A stretch of DNA of 64,000 nucleotides, from assembly GCA_028532985.1 (NCBI GenBank), contig JANCIK010000004.1, forward strand, positions 2,728,001 to 2,792,000. Direction: 5' to 3'. Below are positions 1 through 11,461 of the stretch, piece by piece. The notes below the pieces were generated by a model. That model saw only the letters and a program-made list of their open reading frames with translations. It had not been told where the DNA came from and ran no database searches. The stretch is from Stropharia rugosoannulata. Taxonomy: Eukaryota; Basidiomycota; Agaricomycetes; Agaricales; Strophariaceae. Positions within the stretch are counted from its first letter, which is position 1. Every line of letters starts with the position of its first letter. A program made the translations under genes and the position numbers.

Positions 1-1018
1 TACACTCGTCGCGATATCTTCAAAAGTCCGTTTGCTTCAACCATATAATTTAGCAAGGACATGGACGCACATTCTTTTCGAGGAAGACGAAGCATATCCA
101 TGTTTTCTTTCTCCGTGTAAATAAAAGGCGTGTCATCGGATGCATGGGGATGCTTCCAGTGAATTAACTCCTGGATGTACTCATCATCCATAAAGTCTGC
201 ACTGTTGATGTTATAAAACCTCAATGGAGTTTTGAAGTCAATATGACGCTCACATATAGTGTTCTTCATCAAACTTGGCGTCCTCATGCTCAATCCTTTT
301 CGATGTGCGCTCTTCCGCTGTACATTCTTCCGCATCTCCGCCAAGTTCATTTACCTCGTTTTCCGTGTGAAGTACATGCCTGAGGTAGCCCGAGTGCATG
401 TCAAGGAAGCCATAGTGTTGCTGTTTGGAAAGGTTCAAAGGAGGTAGTCCTTCTGGAGGAACCTGCTGGGGTAATTGCCAATCGTTCTTTTCGGCTAAAT
501 ATTTGCAGTTTAGTTGGGAAGAATTCAGTAAACGAAAGCTAGATTACCTTCGATAAGCTCTTGATCTTCTTTGCCCAGCGAGAGGCTTTCTGTTTGGGAG
601 ACCAGCTCGTCCTCAGTGTTGGTCTGTGAAGCAATCACTTCTATGAAAGGCGTCGTTTTGTCTGCCGTGCGTCGAGGAGCAAGTAGCTTGGCCAGCAGGT
701 CAAGATCATCGAAGACTTCTCCAGGGTTTTCTTTCGTTAAAGTTATAGTCAAAGTACCGGAGCTTGGGTCATAGTTTGCAGACGAATCGTCATCCTCCAG
801 CAATGGTTTCGAGAAGTTCAGGCGCAAGAAGTATGGGTTTACGTGAATGGTGACTAGAGTGCAATCCACGTTTACTTCTACATCGGCAGCCTGGCTCTTG
901 CCGCGTAAGATACATCCGGGAGACAAGGTGAGGGGCGGCGTACACGGATGGAGGGACAGTACATCGACACAACGACCGCTTTCTCTGTCTGGCTGCAGCT
1001 GAACCGAGGGGTTATCAT
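1..1018 (-). CDS. SHQ1: SHQ1, box H/ACA snoRNP assembly chaperone (partial, 3' end outside window)
   Basis: SHQ1 protects the pseudouridine synthase Cbf5/dyskerin before it enters H/ACA snoRNPs in the nucleus. The protein begins MITPRFSCSQTEKAVVVSM and continues through the N-terminal CS (Hsp20-like) domain with the family-typical stretch HVNPYFLRLNFSKPL and EVFDDLDLLAKLLAPR. Later exons give QHYGFLDMHSGY, then HYIADFMDDEYIQELIHWK and LRLPRKEY, all matching the region after the SHQ1 CS domain. The start ATG at 1018 is supported because the first exon splices (GT donor, AG acceptor near 927) into AADVEVNVDCTLV in frame. At least four short introns are needed. The C-terminal Shq1 domain lies beyond position 1. 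The gene is divergent from TRP2 with a 269-bp shared spacer. The family call is firm; the intron near 33-86 is less certain. Confidence 0.9.
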
Positions 1019-1287
1019 GGTTGATGAAGGATACAGCTATTCTTCACCCGTGCGGTGAGTCACAGCCAGAAATGTGGAATGGTTATGACTTTTGAAAATG
1101 ACGAACAACTTGAACGCGCGAATTTCCTTCGATCGCCCGTCCACATTTAGACATTCTCTCCATCATCATCTCCACCGCCAACTCTGACTTTAACCGATAA
1201 GCGCTCTGTCACAAACTATCTCTCTGGACGCTGATAATCTGGTGGAAACTACTTATTTCGACAATACTTGCTTTCTAACCCTTAATC

Positions 1288-3107
1288 ATGGATCCTCAGG
1301 TGCGCGATTGAACGTCGTTCATGACTCCACCTGTGCTAAAGATCAAAGCAACTTCTAATTTCTAGACACTGACCGCCTATCCACCACTCGCAACCGTTGA
1401 ACAACTTATCCTAAAAGAAAAAAAAGGAAACTGTGTACCTGTATATGTTGAACTTCCTGCCGACCTCATCACACCATGTGTTGCCTACCTGCGTATCGCG
1501 AAGGACTCCAAGTATAGTTTCCTTCTAGAGTCAGTAATCGGAGGAGAAAATGTTGCAAGATATAGTTTTATAGGATCTGGTATGTTATGTGGCCTTTCCC
1601 GTGCTTTTGAAATGTAACATACCTGGCGTCGCAGATCCTTTCAAAGTAATTAAGACTGGACCAGGAGAAGATATCACAGGGGATCCTATGTCCGTTCTGC
1701 AAAGAGAACTTGCTCTGTATCAATACGTGAAAATTCCTGAAATTCCTACGTTTACCGGAGGCGCCATAGGCTATGTTTCTTATGACTGTATCCAACATTT
1801 CGAGCCAAAGACAAAAGCGGACCTACACGATCCACTAAATATCCCTGAAGCTGTTTTTATGCTATGTGATACGCTCCTAATTTATGACCATATATTCCAG
1901 ACTCTGAAGGTGGTCTCTCATGTCTTCATCCCGAAGAGCTTTGGAACAACCAACTTGGCTTTCACCTACCAAACAGCTGTATCGAAGGCCCGTCGTCTAG
2001 CTAAGGTGCTCTTAACACAGGGAACTCCTGAACCACCTCAGCGACCTATAACCATGGGCCACGAAAGTGTCTCAAATGTAGGACGAGAAGGATACGAAGG
2101 TTTCGTTACTCAGCTCAAGAAACACATCGTCGCCGGTGACATCATCCAAGCTGTACCTTCTCAACGACTCGCTAGATCCACCGATCTTCATCCATTTAAT
2201 GCATATCGGCACCTTCGTCAGGTTAATCCTTCGCCATACATGTTCTATTTGGACTGCGGGGATCTTCAAATCGTCGGAGCAAGCCCAGAGACGCTATGCA
2301 AGGTCGAAAAGAATGTGGTATACAATCATGCTATCGCCGGAACAGTCAAGAGGGGTAAAACCCCTGAGGGTAAGATTTACAATGCATTCTTCATCTAAAT
2401 TTTAGTTTCATACAATTTGTTCAGAGGACGAAAGACTGGGCCAACTTCTACTCGCTTCGGAAAAGGATCGCGCAGAGCATATCATGCTCGTCGATCTTGC
2501 TCGCAACGATGTAAATCGTGTGTGTCAACCCAAAACAGTAAAGGTGGACAACCTCATGAAAGTTGAGAAGTTCAGCCATGTCATTCATCTGACATCGCAA
2601 GTATCTGGGCTTCTGCGTGAAGAAAAGACACGGTAACTTCATGTGCTACTTCTGTTAAGAACTGTCTAACGCTTTTACAGATTTGACGCCTTCCGTTCTA
2701 TATTCCCTGCTGGCACAGTATCAGGAGCGCCTAAAATCAAGGCAATCGAAATTGTATCATCATTAGAAAAGGAGCGTCGTGGAGTTTATGCGGGCGCCGT
2801 TGGACGATTTGACTTTGCAGAAGACGAAATGGATACCTGCATTGCAATCCGAACAATGACCTTTAAAAACGGTGTAGCTTATCTGCAAGCTGGTGGAGGA
2901 ATCGTCTTCGACAGTGTTGAAGAGGACGAATATATGGAAACCATTAACAAGCTAGGCGGCAACGTGAGGGCACTGGAGAGCGCTGAACGTAAGTCGTGGC
3001 ATTCAATTAATGATCTATTCGAATCAAATGATTATACAGGGTTCTGGTATGATATCCAGCAGACTCAAGCTGCAAGAACGGCAGGTGCACGGAATCTGGG
3101 GGTGTGA
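1288..3107 (+). CDS. TRP2: Anthranilate synthase component I
   Basis: This enzyme converts chorismate and ammonia to anthranilate, the first step of tryptophan synthesis; glutamine amidotransferase activity is supplied by a separate TrpG-type subunit. The start MDPQ is followed by an intron and then [20 protein letters not shown], typical of the N-terminal domain. Later exons carry [24 protein letters not shown], and the chorismate-binding hallmarks [42 protein letters not shown] and [10 protein letters not shown]. The protein ends after a final short intron at NLGV. No amidotransferase domain is fused to it. It is divergent from SHQ1, and its stop lies only 37 bp from the stop of the convergent uS2m gene. 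Feedback inhibition by tryptophan is known for the family but is not shown by the sequence. Confidence 0.96.
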
Positions 3108-3144
3108 ATGTAGTAAATATTGCACGTATTTGTGGTAGATGCCA

Positions 3145-4123
3145 CTATGCGTGTGTGACTGCGTGGTTAACCCTCTGCCGAGACCTCTTTTGATTGTTCT
3201 TCAGCTCTTCAATCTTGTCTTGCTCGAGAAGAGCAACACCTTCGCGGCCTGCAATGCTAAGAACCCCTGCGATTAATTCGGCCGTGCGAGTGTTTTCATC
3301 GTTCGCCGGTATGGGGTACATCACTACGCGTGGATCAACGTTAGAGTCGATTATGCCAATCGTTGGTACATGTTCTGCAGCGAACTCATTTATGGCAATC
3401 ATATTTTGTAGAGGATTGAGGATTACTGCAAGGTCGGGAATCATGCGGTGGCTGTCGACGACTTCTTCACCAAAGAATTGACGCCTGTTCGACAGTGTAC
3501 CTGGGAGCCAACGGTCTCCAACGTAGAATCCCTGCGCACCTAGACGTTCGGCTGACTTTTGTACGACGGGTCGCAGGTCTGGCCGCGTGCCAAGGAAAAG
3601 AATAATCCCACCTGCTCTCGCCACGGATCGGACAAGGTTAGCAGCGCGACGCAGCATAGGCAACGTGTGGTCGAGGTCAATTATTGTGATTCCAGCACGC
3701 GTTCCATATGCGTATGGAACAAAGTTGTTATTCATACGTGTTGAAGCGTGTCCAAAGTGGGCGCCAGCAGCCAACAGAGCGGAAACGGTTGCGTTTGCTT
3801 GAGGCTTATGTAGCGAATCGCGAAGTTTGAAGGTGTTCTGAGGAGTGGTAGTTGAACCGTACTCTTCAAAGAACTTGACTGGGAAAAAGGCAAAATAGTT
3901 AATGAATGACACGGACAAAATATGAGGCAGAAGTCGACACACGCAATGAAGTTGATTCCGCCCGCGTTCGTTTGAAGGCCTCCCAGTCCTCGGGTGTTTG
4001 CAAGCGTGGTGCCTGATGCGTGGACGTAGACTGGGCTCGTACTAAGGTTTTCGACGCAACGCTGCGGGGGATGGAGCAGCAGCGGGCGGCAGGAAGCCAT
4101 GGCCGAAGCGCTGCCTGGGACAT
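3145..4123 (-). CDS. MRPS2: Mitochondrial small-subunit ribosomal protein uS2m
   Basis: This is a mitochondrial ribosomal protein of the bacterial S2 family. The N-terminus MSQAALRPWLPAARCC followed by RSVASKTLVRAQS is rich in Arg, Ala and Ser without acids, as expected for a matrix-targeting sequence. One intron (donor after the codon stem of TSL near 3947, acceptor TTTTTCCCAG) joins it to LKFFEEYGS. The S2 core follows: LLAAGAHFGHASTRMN, AGITIIDLDHTLPMLRRAA, ILFLGTRPDLRP, PDLAVILNPLQNMIAINEF and the C-terminal signature GIIDSNVDPRVVMYPIPAND. The first-exon ATG at 4123 gives the targeting peptide. The start is only 139 bp from that of the divergent SSB Hsp70 gene. Confidence 0.95.
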
Positions 4124-4262
4124 GTCGTTTTGGAGGAAGGAGACCCGGGACTGTGGCTGTGCATAATTCTGATCACTTGCTTACATCACCAATCGATTTT
4201 TTTTCCGTCCTGGTTCACCTTCACCTTAACCACCACCCACGACCTACCCTCTACACTAAAAA
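4124..4262. promoter_or_regulatory. Short divergent promoter, uS2m / SSB Hsp70
   Basis: Only 139 bp separate the two start codons, so the regulatory DNA and both 5' leaders must share this spacer. It contains a T8 run near 4198 and CT-rich sequence leading into the SSB start. I see no clear TATA box and no canonical heat-shock element (nGAAnnTTCn arrays), which fits the growth-linked rather than heat-induced behaviour known for SSB genes. Confidence 0.6.
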
Positions 4263-6535
4263 ATGGCCGACGATTTGTTTGACGGAGCCATTGGCATTGA
4301 TCTTGGTACCACCTACTCGTATGTACTCTTCGTTCACCCTCTCTTGCTTGCCCTCATCCCTCTTTTTCGTCCAGCTGCGTTGGAGTGTGGCAAAACGACC
4401 GTGTCGAAATCATCGCCAACGACCGTTCGTTTTCTTTCATTGTCATTGTCTGCTGTATATGCTCATCTCATCGCAGAGGGTAACCGCACCACCCCGTCAT
4501 ATGTCGCCTTCGCATCTGAGGAGCGTCTCATCGGTGATGCTGCCAAAAATCAGGCTGCCATGAATCCCCGCAACACCGTCTTCGACGCCAAGCGCCTCAT
4601 TGGCCGCCGTTTCGAGTGAGCGCCGAATAGTGCCGCCGTTATTGTGTGCTGACGTTAATTTTTTCTTTCTCAGTGACCCTGATGTTAAGAAGGTATAATG
4701 GTGATTTATTTATGATGCGACGTTTATTCTAAACATTCAAATAAATAGGACATGTCGCACTGGCCTTTTGAGGTTGTTGAGAAGGATGGTTCCCCTCTCA
4801 TCAAGGTCAACTATCTCGGTGAGGACAAGACTTTCTCCCCCCAGGAGATCTCGTCCATGGTTCTCTCCAAAATGAAGGAGATCTCTGAGGCCAAACTTGG
4901 CAAGACCGTCAAGAAGGCCGTTGTCACGTGAGCTTTCTGTTTAAAAATGTTTTATCGATTAATTTAATTTGCAATATGCAGTGTCCCCGCCTACTTCAAT
5001 GACTCTCAGCGTCTTGCCACCAAGGATGCTGGTGCCATTGCTGGACTCGATGTTCTCCGTATCATTAACGAGCCTACCGCTGCCGCCATCGCCTACGGTC
5101 TCGATCGTCAATCCAAGACTGAAAAGAACGTTCTTATCTTCGATCTCGGAGGAGGAACTTTCGATGTCTCTCTCTTGAACATTAGCGGAGGTGTCTTTGC
5201 TGTCAAGGCCACTGCAGGTGATACCCATCTTGGAGGTGAAGATTTCGACAACACCCTTCTTGAACACTTCAAGAACGAGTTCAAGAAGAAGACCAAGCTC
5301 GATATCACTGAGGATCCCCGTGCCCTTCGTCGTCTTCGCAGTGCTTGTGAGCGTGCTAAGCGCACCCTGTCCTCTGTCACCCAGACCACCATCGAGGTCG
5401 ACTCTCTCTTCCAGGTCAGTATTTAAGAATGACTACTAGTTTATTACTCACATCTGCTTTAGGGTGAAGACTTCTCTGCCAACATCACGCGTGCCCGCTT
5501 CGAGGAGATCAACGCTGTCATGTTCAAGTCTACCCTCGACCCCGTCGAGAAAGTCCTCAAGGATGCTAAGATGCCCCGCGAGAAGGTCGATGATATCGTC
5601 CTTGTCGGTGGTTCCACCCGTATTCCCAAGATCCAGGCTCTTGTTTCTGAGTACTTCGGTGGCCGTCAATTGAACAAGTCCATCAACCCTGATGAAGCTG
5701 TTGCCTATGGTGCCGCTGTTCAGGCTGCTGTCCTTACTGGTCAGACCTCTGATCAGACCAAGGACCTCCTCCTTCTCGATGTTGCCCCTCTCTCCCTCGG
5801 TGTTGCCATGCAAGGCGACGTATTCGGCGTTGTCGTTCCCCGTAATACCCCCATCCCCACCAACAAGTCCCGTACCTTCACTACCGTCGAGGACAACCAG
5901 ACCACTGTCACCTTCCCCGTGTAAGCTTTTATTACATTTGATATTAGTATATATGCTTAACCTGTCTAGCTACGAGGGAGAGCGCACCCAGTGCCGTGAT
6001 AACCGTCTTCTTGGAGAGTTCGAGCTTACCGGTATCCCTCCCATGCCCAGAGGCCAGGCTGAGCTCGTCACCACTTTCGAGGTCGACGCCAACGGTCTCC
6101 TCAAGGTTTCCGCCATGGATCGTGCTTCCGGCCGTAAGGCTTCTATCAGTAAGTCTTATGTTTCTTACTTTAAACAGAATATAATCTAAGCGTGATATTT
6201 GTGCAGGCATCACCAACTCTGTTGGCCGTCTCTCCACTGCTGAGATCGACCAGATGATCAAGGATGCTGAACAGTTCAAGGCTGCCGACAAAGAATTCTC
6301 TGCTCGCCATGAGGCCAAGTCTGACCTTGAGGCTTACGTCCACCAGGTCGAGAGCACCATCACCTCTCCCGAAATTGGCATGAAGCTCAAGCGTGGAGCT
6401 AAGTCTCAGGTTGAGGCCGAACTCGCCCGTGCCCTTGAGAAGCTCGAGATTGAGGACTCGACAGCTGATGAGCTGAGGAAGGCTCAACTCGGCATCAAGC
6501 GTGCCCTCCAAAAAGCCACCGCCGGCATCCGGTAA
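4263..6535 (+). CDS. SSB1: Ribosome-associated Hsp70 chaperone, SSB subfamily
   Basis: Hsp70 ATPase acting on nascent chains at the ribosome exit. The nucleotide-binding domain shows [30 protein letters not shown] and [11 protein letters not shown]; the substrate-binding domain and helical lid follow. Subfamily assignment to SSB rather than SSA rests on [20 protein letters not shown], on [16 protein letters not shown], on [19 protein letters not shown], and on a C-terminus ending [11 protein letters not shown] with no EEVD cochaperone motif. The gene has about eight short introns; the first interrupts the ATP-binding motif after TYS. Codons are strongly C-ending, as expected of a highly expressed gene. 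The start ATG sits directly before the family-typical N-terminus. It is divergent from uS2m. Confidence 0.96.
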
Positions 6536-6839
6536 ACCAACTGGTATGGTAGATAGAGTGCTTGTTCGATAGTGTATCCACCCCTTTTTCTCCAATCGCT
6601 TTCTTTCTCTCTCCATCGGTTTTGCATATGATGATCAAACGAAGTTCTGTTGTGTATGACTAACGACCAGTCGAGCAAAAGTATTAACCTTTTGATACAA
6701 ATCAATGACTTCTTTACGATTTCTTATAAACCGCATGAATTCAAATAAAGAATTGGGTGAAGAACGAAGCAGAGTTACAAGCTTATACAGAGATCCCAAA
6801 TAAATAAAAGAGTAGCAAAATAAGTAAGACAAGAATCAT
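6536..6839. other. Convergent 3' region between SSB and RFC genes
   Basis: These 304 bp hold the 3' ends of two converging genes. The right half is AT-rich with AAATAAA-like sequences suited to polyadenylation on both strands. I see no further gene. Confidence 0.5.
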
Positions 6840-8170
6840 CTACGACATGACGGCTTTGTGAATACGCAGTCCAACTTCCAGAACCCATAACTCTTCATCC
6901 GCTCCGTCGGACAATGCTTTATCGGCTTCTGCAATTACCAGAGCAGATGCAGATTTCTTCCGGCCGTCAAGCGTTTCATTGAAGATTACGAGGTCGTGTA
7001 ACTGGCATAGATGTGAACAAAACGCAACAAAGGCAAGTTAATAACATTACCTGTGAAATAATTTGCATAGCGGAATAACCTTCCCGCATGAGGAATTTGA
7101 CTTTCTTTTGGATTGGATCGAAGCCGTTCTGCTTCGAACGCGGTTCATCAATATCCATGTCGCCGTCCACTTCGATGCCTAACACCCGCGCAAAATCTAC
7201 AATGATACTATCCGGGACCACACCTGCTATTTCTTGCACGTCTGAAGGCAGTATAGGCGTCGGAGGGTGTGACGACGAGGATAATCTTGCCGCAGATTGA
7301 AGGTATGTAATGGCTCTACGAAGATCACCATGAGAGGTTTGGATAAGGGCATCTAAAACAGGCTTCGAGACAGGAATATTTTCGCATTCCGCGATATGTG
7401 AGAGGCGCGAATATGCCGAACTAGAGTCAAGAGGCGTGAAACGGAATTTTGAGCAGCGAGAAGCAAGGGGCTCAATAATTCTGGTTACGTAGTTGCAGAC
7501 CAGACAGAATCGCGTAATCCGCGCATATGTCTCCATTATACGTCGTAATGCGCCCTGTGCATCTTGGGTCATAGAGTCGGCTTCGTCGAGGATAATGATT
7601 TTGTATGGTGGGCAGGGGTATGTCTTGCCGTCAGAGGCAACGGTTTGTGCCCTAGGCGTTTGGCGCGCGAAGTTTTTGATTTTCTCTCGGACGATACTAA
7701 TTCCACGCTCGTCCGACGCATTCAACTCCAAGACTCGGTTCTTAAAGTTATCCGGACTATTCTGAGTATAAGTAAGAGTCAATTGCAGTCGAAGGACATG
7801 GAGACCTACCCGAAAAGTTGCCGTGCAAGGGCCAAGATAGTTGAGGTTTTGCCTGTTCCTGGGGGTCCATAGAATAGCATGTGCGGCAGCTAGGAAATTT
7901 GATAGGTGATTAAATAGACAGTAAGAGGCGCGTTTCGTACATTTGTGGAGGTAAGTGTTTTTTGTAATACAGCAATTGTATGTTCTTGGGCGGATACATC
8001 ATCTATCGTTTTCGGTCTACTGCAGTCTGTACATTAGTACCTATTGGGATAGGCAACTAAATCGTTTACTATTTCTCCACCCAGGGCTGCAACGCAGGTG
8101 CAACATTTTGCGTATTTGAGGTAGCATTCTTTGCTGAGGGAGCTCTAGCCGAGAAGAAGTTAGAAGCCAT
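6840..8170 (-). CDS. RFC2: Replication factor C small subunit (human RFC4 / yeast Rfc2 orthologue)
   Basis: AAA+ clamp-loader subunit that helps load PCNA at primer-template junctions. The start MASNFFSARAPSAKN leads into PALQPWVEKYRPKTIDDVSAQ, then Walker A LFYGPPGTGKTSTILALA, RVLELNASDERGISIVREK, Walker B IIILDEADSMT, the arginine-finger SRC box LASRCSKFRF, and the sensor-2 region GDLRRAITYLQSAARL. A final intron joins AMQIISQ to LHDLVIFNETLDGRKKSA, and the end KALSDGADEELWVLEVGLR resembles human RFC4 closely. Yeast naming calls the same orthologue Rfc2. Four introns were needed; one acceptor (ACTCAGAATAG) lies 5 nt beyond a tempting nearer AG. It is divergent from the CAF-1 large subunit gene, with two ACGCGT boxes between them. 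Confidence 0.95.
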
Positions 8171-8210
8171 GACGGTAAAGGTGAAAGAGGAGGGAGCAGA
8201 AATGTAACGA

Positions 8211-8241
8211 ACGCGTGACGGAATGCGTAGTCACGACGCGT
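8211..8241. promoter_or_regulatory. Pair of MluI cell-cycle boxes (ACGCGT) in the RFC / CAF-1 divergent promoter
   Basis: ACGCGT occurs at 8211-8216 and again at 8236-8241 in the 182-bp spacer between the RFC and CAC1 start codons. In yeasts ACGCGT is the binding core of MBF, which drives G1/S transcription of DNA replication genes. Both flanking genes act in S phase, so a shared MBF-type site is a natural reading. Binding here is inferred, not shown. Confidence 0.7.
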
Positions 8242-8352
8242 CGAAGTTTCCCACGTGCACTTTTTGTAACAGTTGTGGCCCGACTCACGATACCTTGCCA
8301 AGCTACCCGCACTATTCACCTTGAAACGTGTCATCCAGGCCACAAGACAGCA

Positions 8353-11208
8353 ATGTCGGCCTCCGAAACAAGTAAAGGTCTGTATTATGGCTCTGGCACG
8401 CAAGAAACTTCTAATAATCGCGTTATTGACAGCCTCGTTCCCGGCGGTGGTAGAAAGTGCGTGAAGCCATAGTTGCTTTACTTACACCTGATTGACGCGT
8501 TTTATCTTATAGAAAAGCAAGATAAATCTCCACTGGTCGAATTAAAGAATGGGAAAGTCATTTTCAAGCAGAAGCCACTGTCTCTAGAGAAGCAGTCAGA
8601 AACTATGCAAGGTATGACGCGTGTATTTTTTCGTTAGTGTTATCGCTGACTCCTTAAATCCATGCCAGAAATCGTCAAATTCCGCGAAATGCTCGAAGAG
8701 CGCGTCAAAAGTAAAGCGCCCGTACTTACATCCTTTCCCGACGAACACAAACCCTTAATCGCAAAGTTGGCCCATGAAAGGTAAGCATGTTCACGCCGCC
8801 TGTGAGGTGGCAAGGTGTCTTGACGCGCGAAAACGTGGACACAGCGATAAGACGCTTCTGGCTTTGAGCAAATACATACACCAACAACTTCTGCCAACTG
8901 TCGACGATGAAGACGATACTGAAGCTATCTCTGCTGTAACATCGGCCATCCCGCTCTCCACAGTGGAGCAAGTCATCGATCAAGTGTTATCTCGACAGAA
9001 CTATGGGATAGACGTGACGCCTGGGATCAAAGCTCCTGCAGCCTTGTATATATGGCGGTGGGAGGTGAAAGCGGATCACATCAATTGGCTGCCGAAGAAT
9101 AACAGAGAAAAGGCAGAAACAAGACAAGCGGAGCGTATTCAAGCAAAGAAAGACTTGAAGGAATTGTTTGAAGCCCTACCTCAAGAGGAACGCGACGCGA
9201 TTCTCGATCCCAAAGGCACGAATAAACTTCCAGCAAAGGAGTTAAATAAACCTGTAGTGTCACAATCTGCAGAAGACAAAGTTGATGATGTTAAAAACAC
9301 TCCTCAATCAGCTAAGAAACAAGGCAAGAAGAAGGCAGACGAAGTAGAGAATGATGTAAGTTCTTGTTGCTGCGGTAACACCAATCATCTCACTCTATTT
9401 TGGCAGAGCGAAGCCAAATCATCACGTCCTAAGAAGATCCAAGACCCAGAGAAAGCTGCTAGGGTAAGGTTACTCTGAATCCTCTTTTTAACAATATCCC
9501 TCATTGCAATCTTTCAGGAGAAGGAGCGTCTGGAAAAGAAAGCAGCTCGATTAGAGAAGGAGAAGAAACTGAAGGATGCACAGAACAAATCACAGTCTAT
9601 CATGGCAAAGTTCTTCTCGAAACCTACTAAGTCTGCAGCACGTCCAGCAATGGTACAGGAGGGTGCAGTTGCTGGACCTTCAAGAATTCAGTCTGACTTC
9701 GAGAAGACATTCAAACCGTTTGTTTTGCAGAAGGATAAAATTCTTGCTCCCACAAACTGGTTCATTGCGGAGAAGAAGAGGAAGCGGCGAGCTGTGTCGC
9801 ATACACCTAATAAAACGGAAATTATAGTCCTCGATAGTGAGGACGACTCGGACGTAGAAATGCTGGATCCTATTCCTACTGAAGCTGAACTGTCCTCATT
9901 GATGCCAAAAGGTATGTTTATTTTAGATGAATATTTATTCTACTTCTAATTAGTGCATAGAACGCCTTCAATCGACATTATCCAGCTTTCCTACTTCAGT
10001 GGCCCCGTCACGGCCTCGTAGCGCTACTCAGGTAGCTCGAGCAAAGGGCTTTAAAGTTTTCCATCCTAATTCAATCCGAGATCTCATGTCTCAATTATCT
10101 GAAGCTGAAATTAGTGGAAACGATGACCTCGTCCGAGAACTTGTGGCCAAACTTTCTGACCGCGATCTTTTCCCTGCCAAAGCATTTTGTTTCCACACAG
10201 ATGCCAGGCCTGGTTATTATGGAACATGGACTCGAAGTTCACGAATTATTGGTCCACGCACCCCTTTTGCCAAAGATACTCTCATATTTGATTACGCTTA
10301 TGACAGCGGAGAGGAATGGGAAGACGAGCCTGCTGGTGAGGATATTGTGGACGATGGCGAAGACGAAGACGTAGACGGTGATGAACAGGATTCAGATTTA
10401 GACAGCTGGTTGGTAGATGACGATGAAGAACCTGATTTAGAGATGCTCGGTCGATCATCGCCGCCACCAATTGTCGATGGACTACTTGCCCCACTGCCGA
10501 AGCGTAAAGCTGACCAGCCCGATCCTAAGGCAGGGAAGAAGCGGAAGGTCGTCGTGCCATTAGTTCCATTTGTAAAAGGTCCTGTATACGAAACGGCAAT
10601 TGGGCATTGCGAATATGAACCGTTCAAACCATATGCCATCCGCCTCCTGAATGGTATGTTTATTCTCTTGGTATCGTAACAAATACTGACTCTTTCTCTC
10701 TAGATACGCCGCTGTCTATAGACCCCTTCACGTTTGTTTCCACTTGCCTTGAAGACTATAAGGCCCGTCACGCAACGAAGGCAACAGAACCTGTCGATCT
10801 GCAAAACAACAGCACGTTTGCTGTTCCCGCCCTCCCTCCGCGGTTAGCTTCCGCGTCAACAGAGCCGTTTGACGTGTCTACCAATACCCTCAATGCTCCC
10901 AAGAAAGCACTGAACACCTCGAAAGCGTCTTTCCCTGATGTTTACATGAATCTGCTCTTAACCAAGATATCCCAGCTACAAGCATCGAGTATCACTTCAT
11001 TGGTCGAGTCAATATATTTGGACCTCCGCGAGTTCAAAGTTAAGAAAGTTGCCATTGAGGCGAAAGTTCGGGAAGTAGGCGAAAAATGTAAAGATAAGAA
11101 AGTGTGGATTGTCAAGCCAAGTATCCAGCTGATGGTGAGTGTGTCATAAATTATGCTCAAGGTTGAAAGGCTGATTTAAAGAAGTACCAACAGACGCCAG
11201 TCTCATGA
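8353..11208 (+). CDS. RLF2: Chromatin assembly factor 1 large subunit (p150 / Cac1)
   Basis: CAF-1 deposits H3-H4 behind the replication fork, recruited by PCNA. The start MSASETSKGLYYGSG splices through three introns into KPLIAKLAHER and SDKTLLALSKYIHQQLLP. A charged Lys/Glu region (about 9390-9590) corresponds to the KER domain. QSIMAKFFSKP at 9593 is a canonical PCNA-interaction box. The p150 core FHTDARPGYYGTWTRSS, RTPFAKDTLIFDYAYD and SGEEWEDEPAGEDIVDD (the acidic ED domain) follows. The C-terminus is PDVYMNLLLTKI through KDKKVWIVKPSIQL. A last intron (11134-11193) gives the ending MTPVS; without it the frame ends at 11149. Convergent with SPC24 and divergent from RFC. Confidence 0.93.
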
Positions 11209-11461
11209 TCATTTAACTCGGATATCTTCATTACGTGCTTATAGTACCGTCTCTTGTGTATATTTAGTTTCTCTTTCGCTTTCACATCTAGTTTCTAGTC
11301 TTTATCGTATTTTATACAGATGGTTTACCACAATTCCCATTGCAACTGGCTGTAACGCTTTTTATGGTACAGCAAGTATTGGATTCCTACATAAAATGGT
11401 ACATATATAAATAAATGAGACAAGAAACATAGGTTTAAGTTAAGAACGGAAATGGCTATCT

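Noticed and set aside
4263..6535. SSA-type (cytosolic, heat-inducible) Hsp70
   Set aside because: The C-terminus lacks EEVD and the substrate-binding domain carries SSB-specific segments such as [14 protein letters not shown].
10282..10639. Minus-strand ORFs opposite the acidic region of CAF-1
   Set aside because: Antisense shadows of a repetitive Asp/Glu segment without family features.
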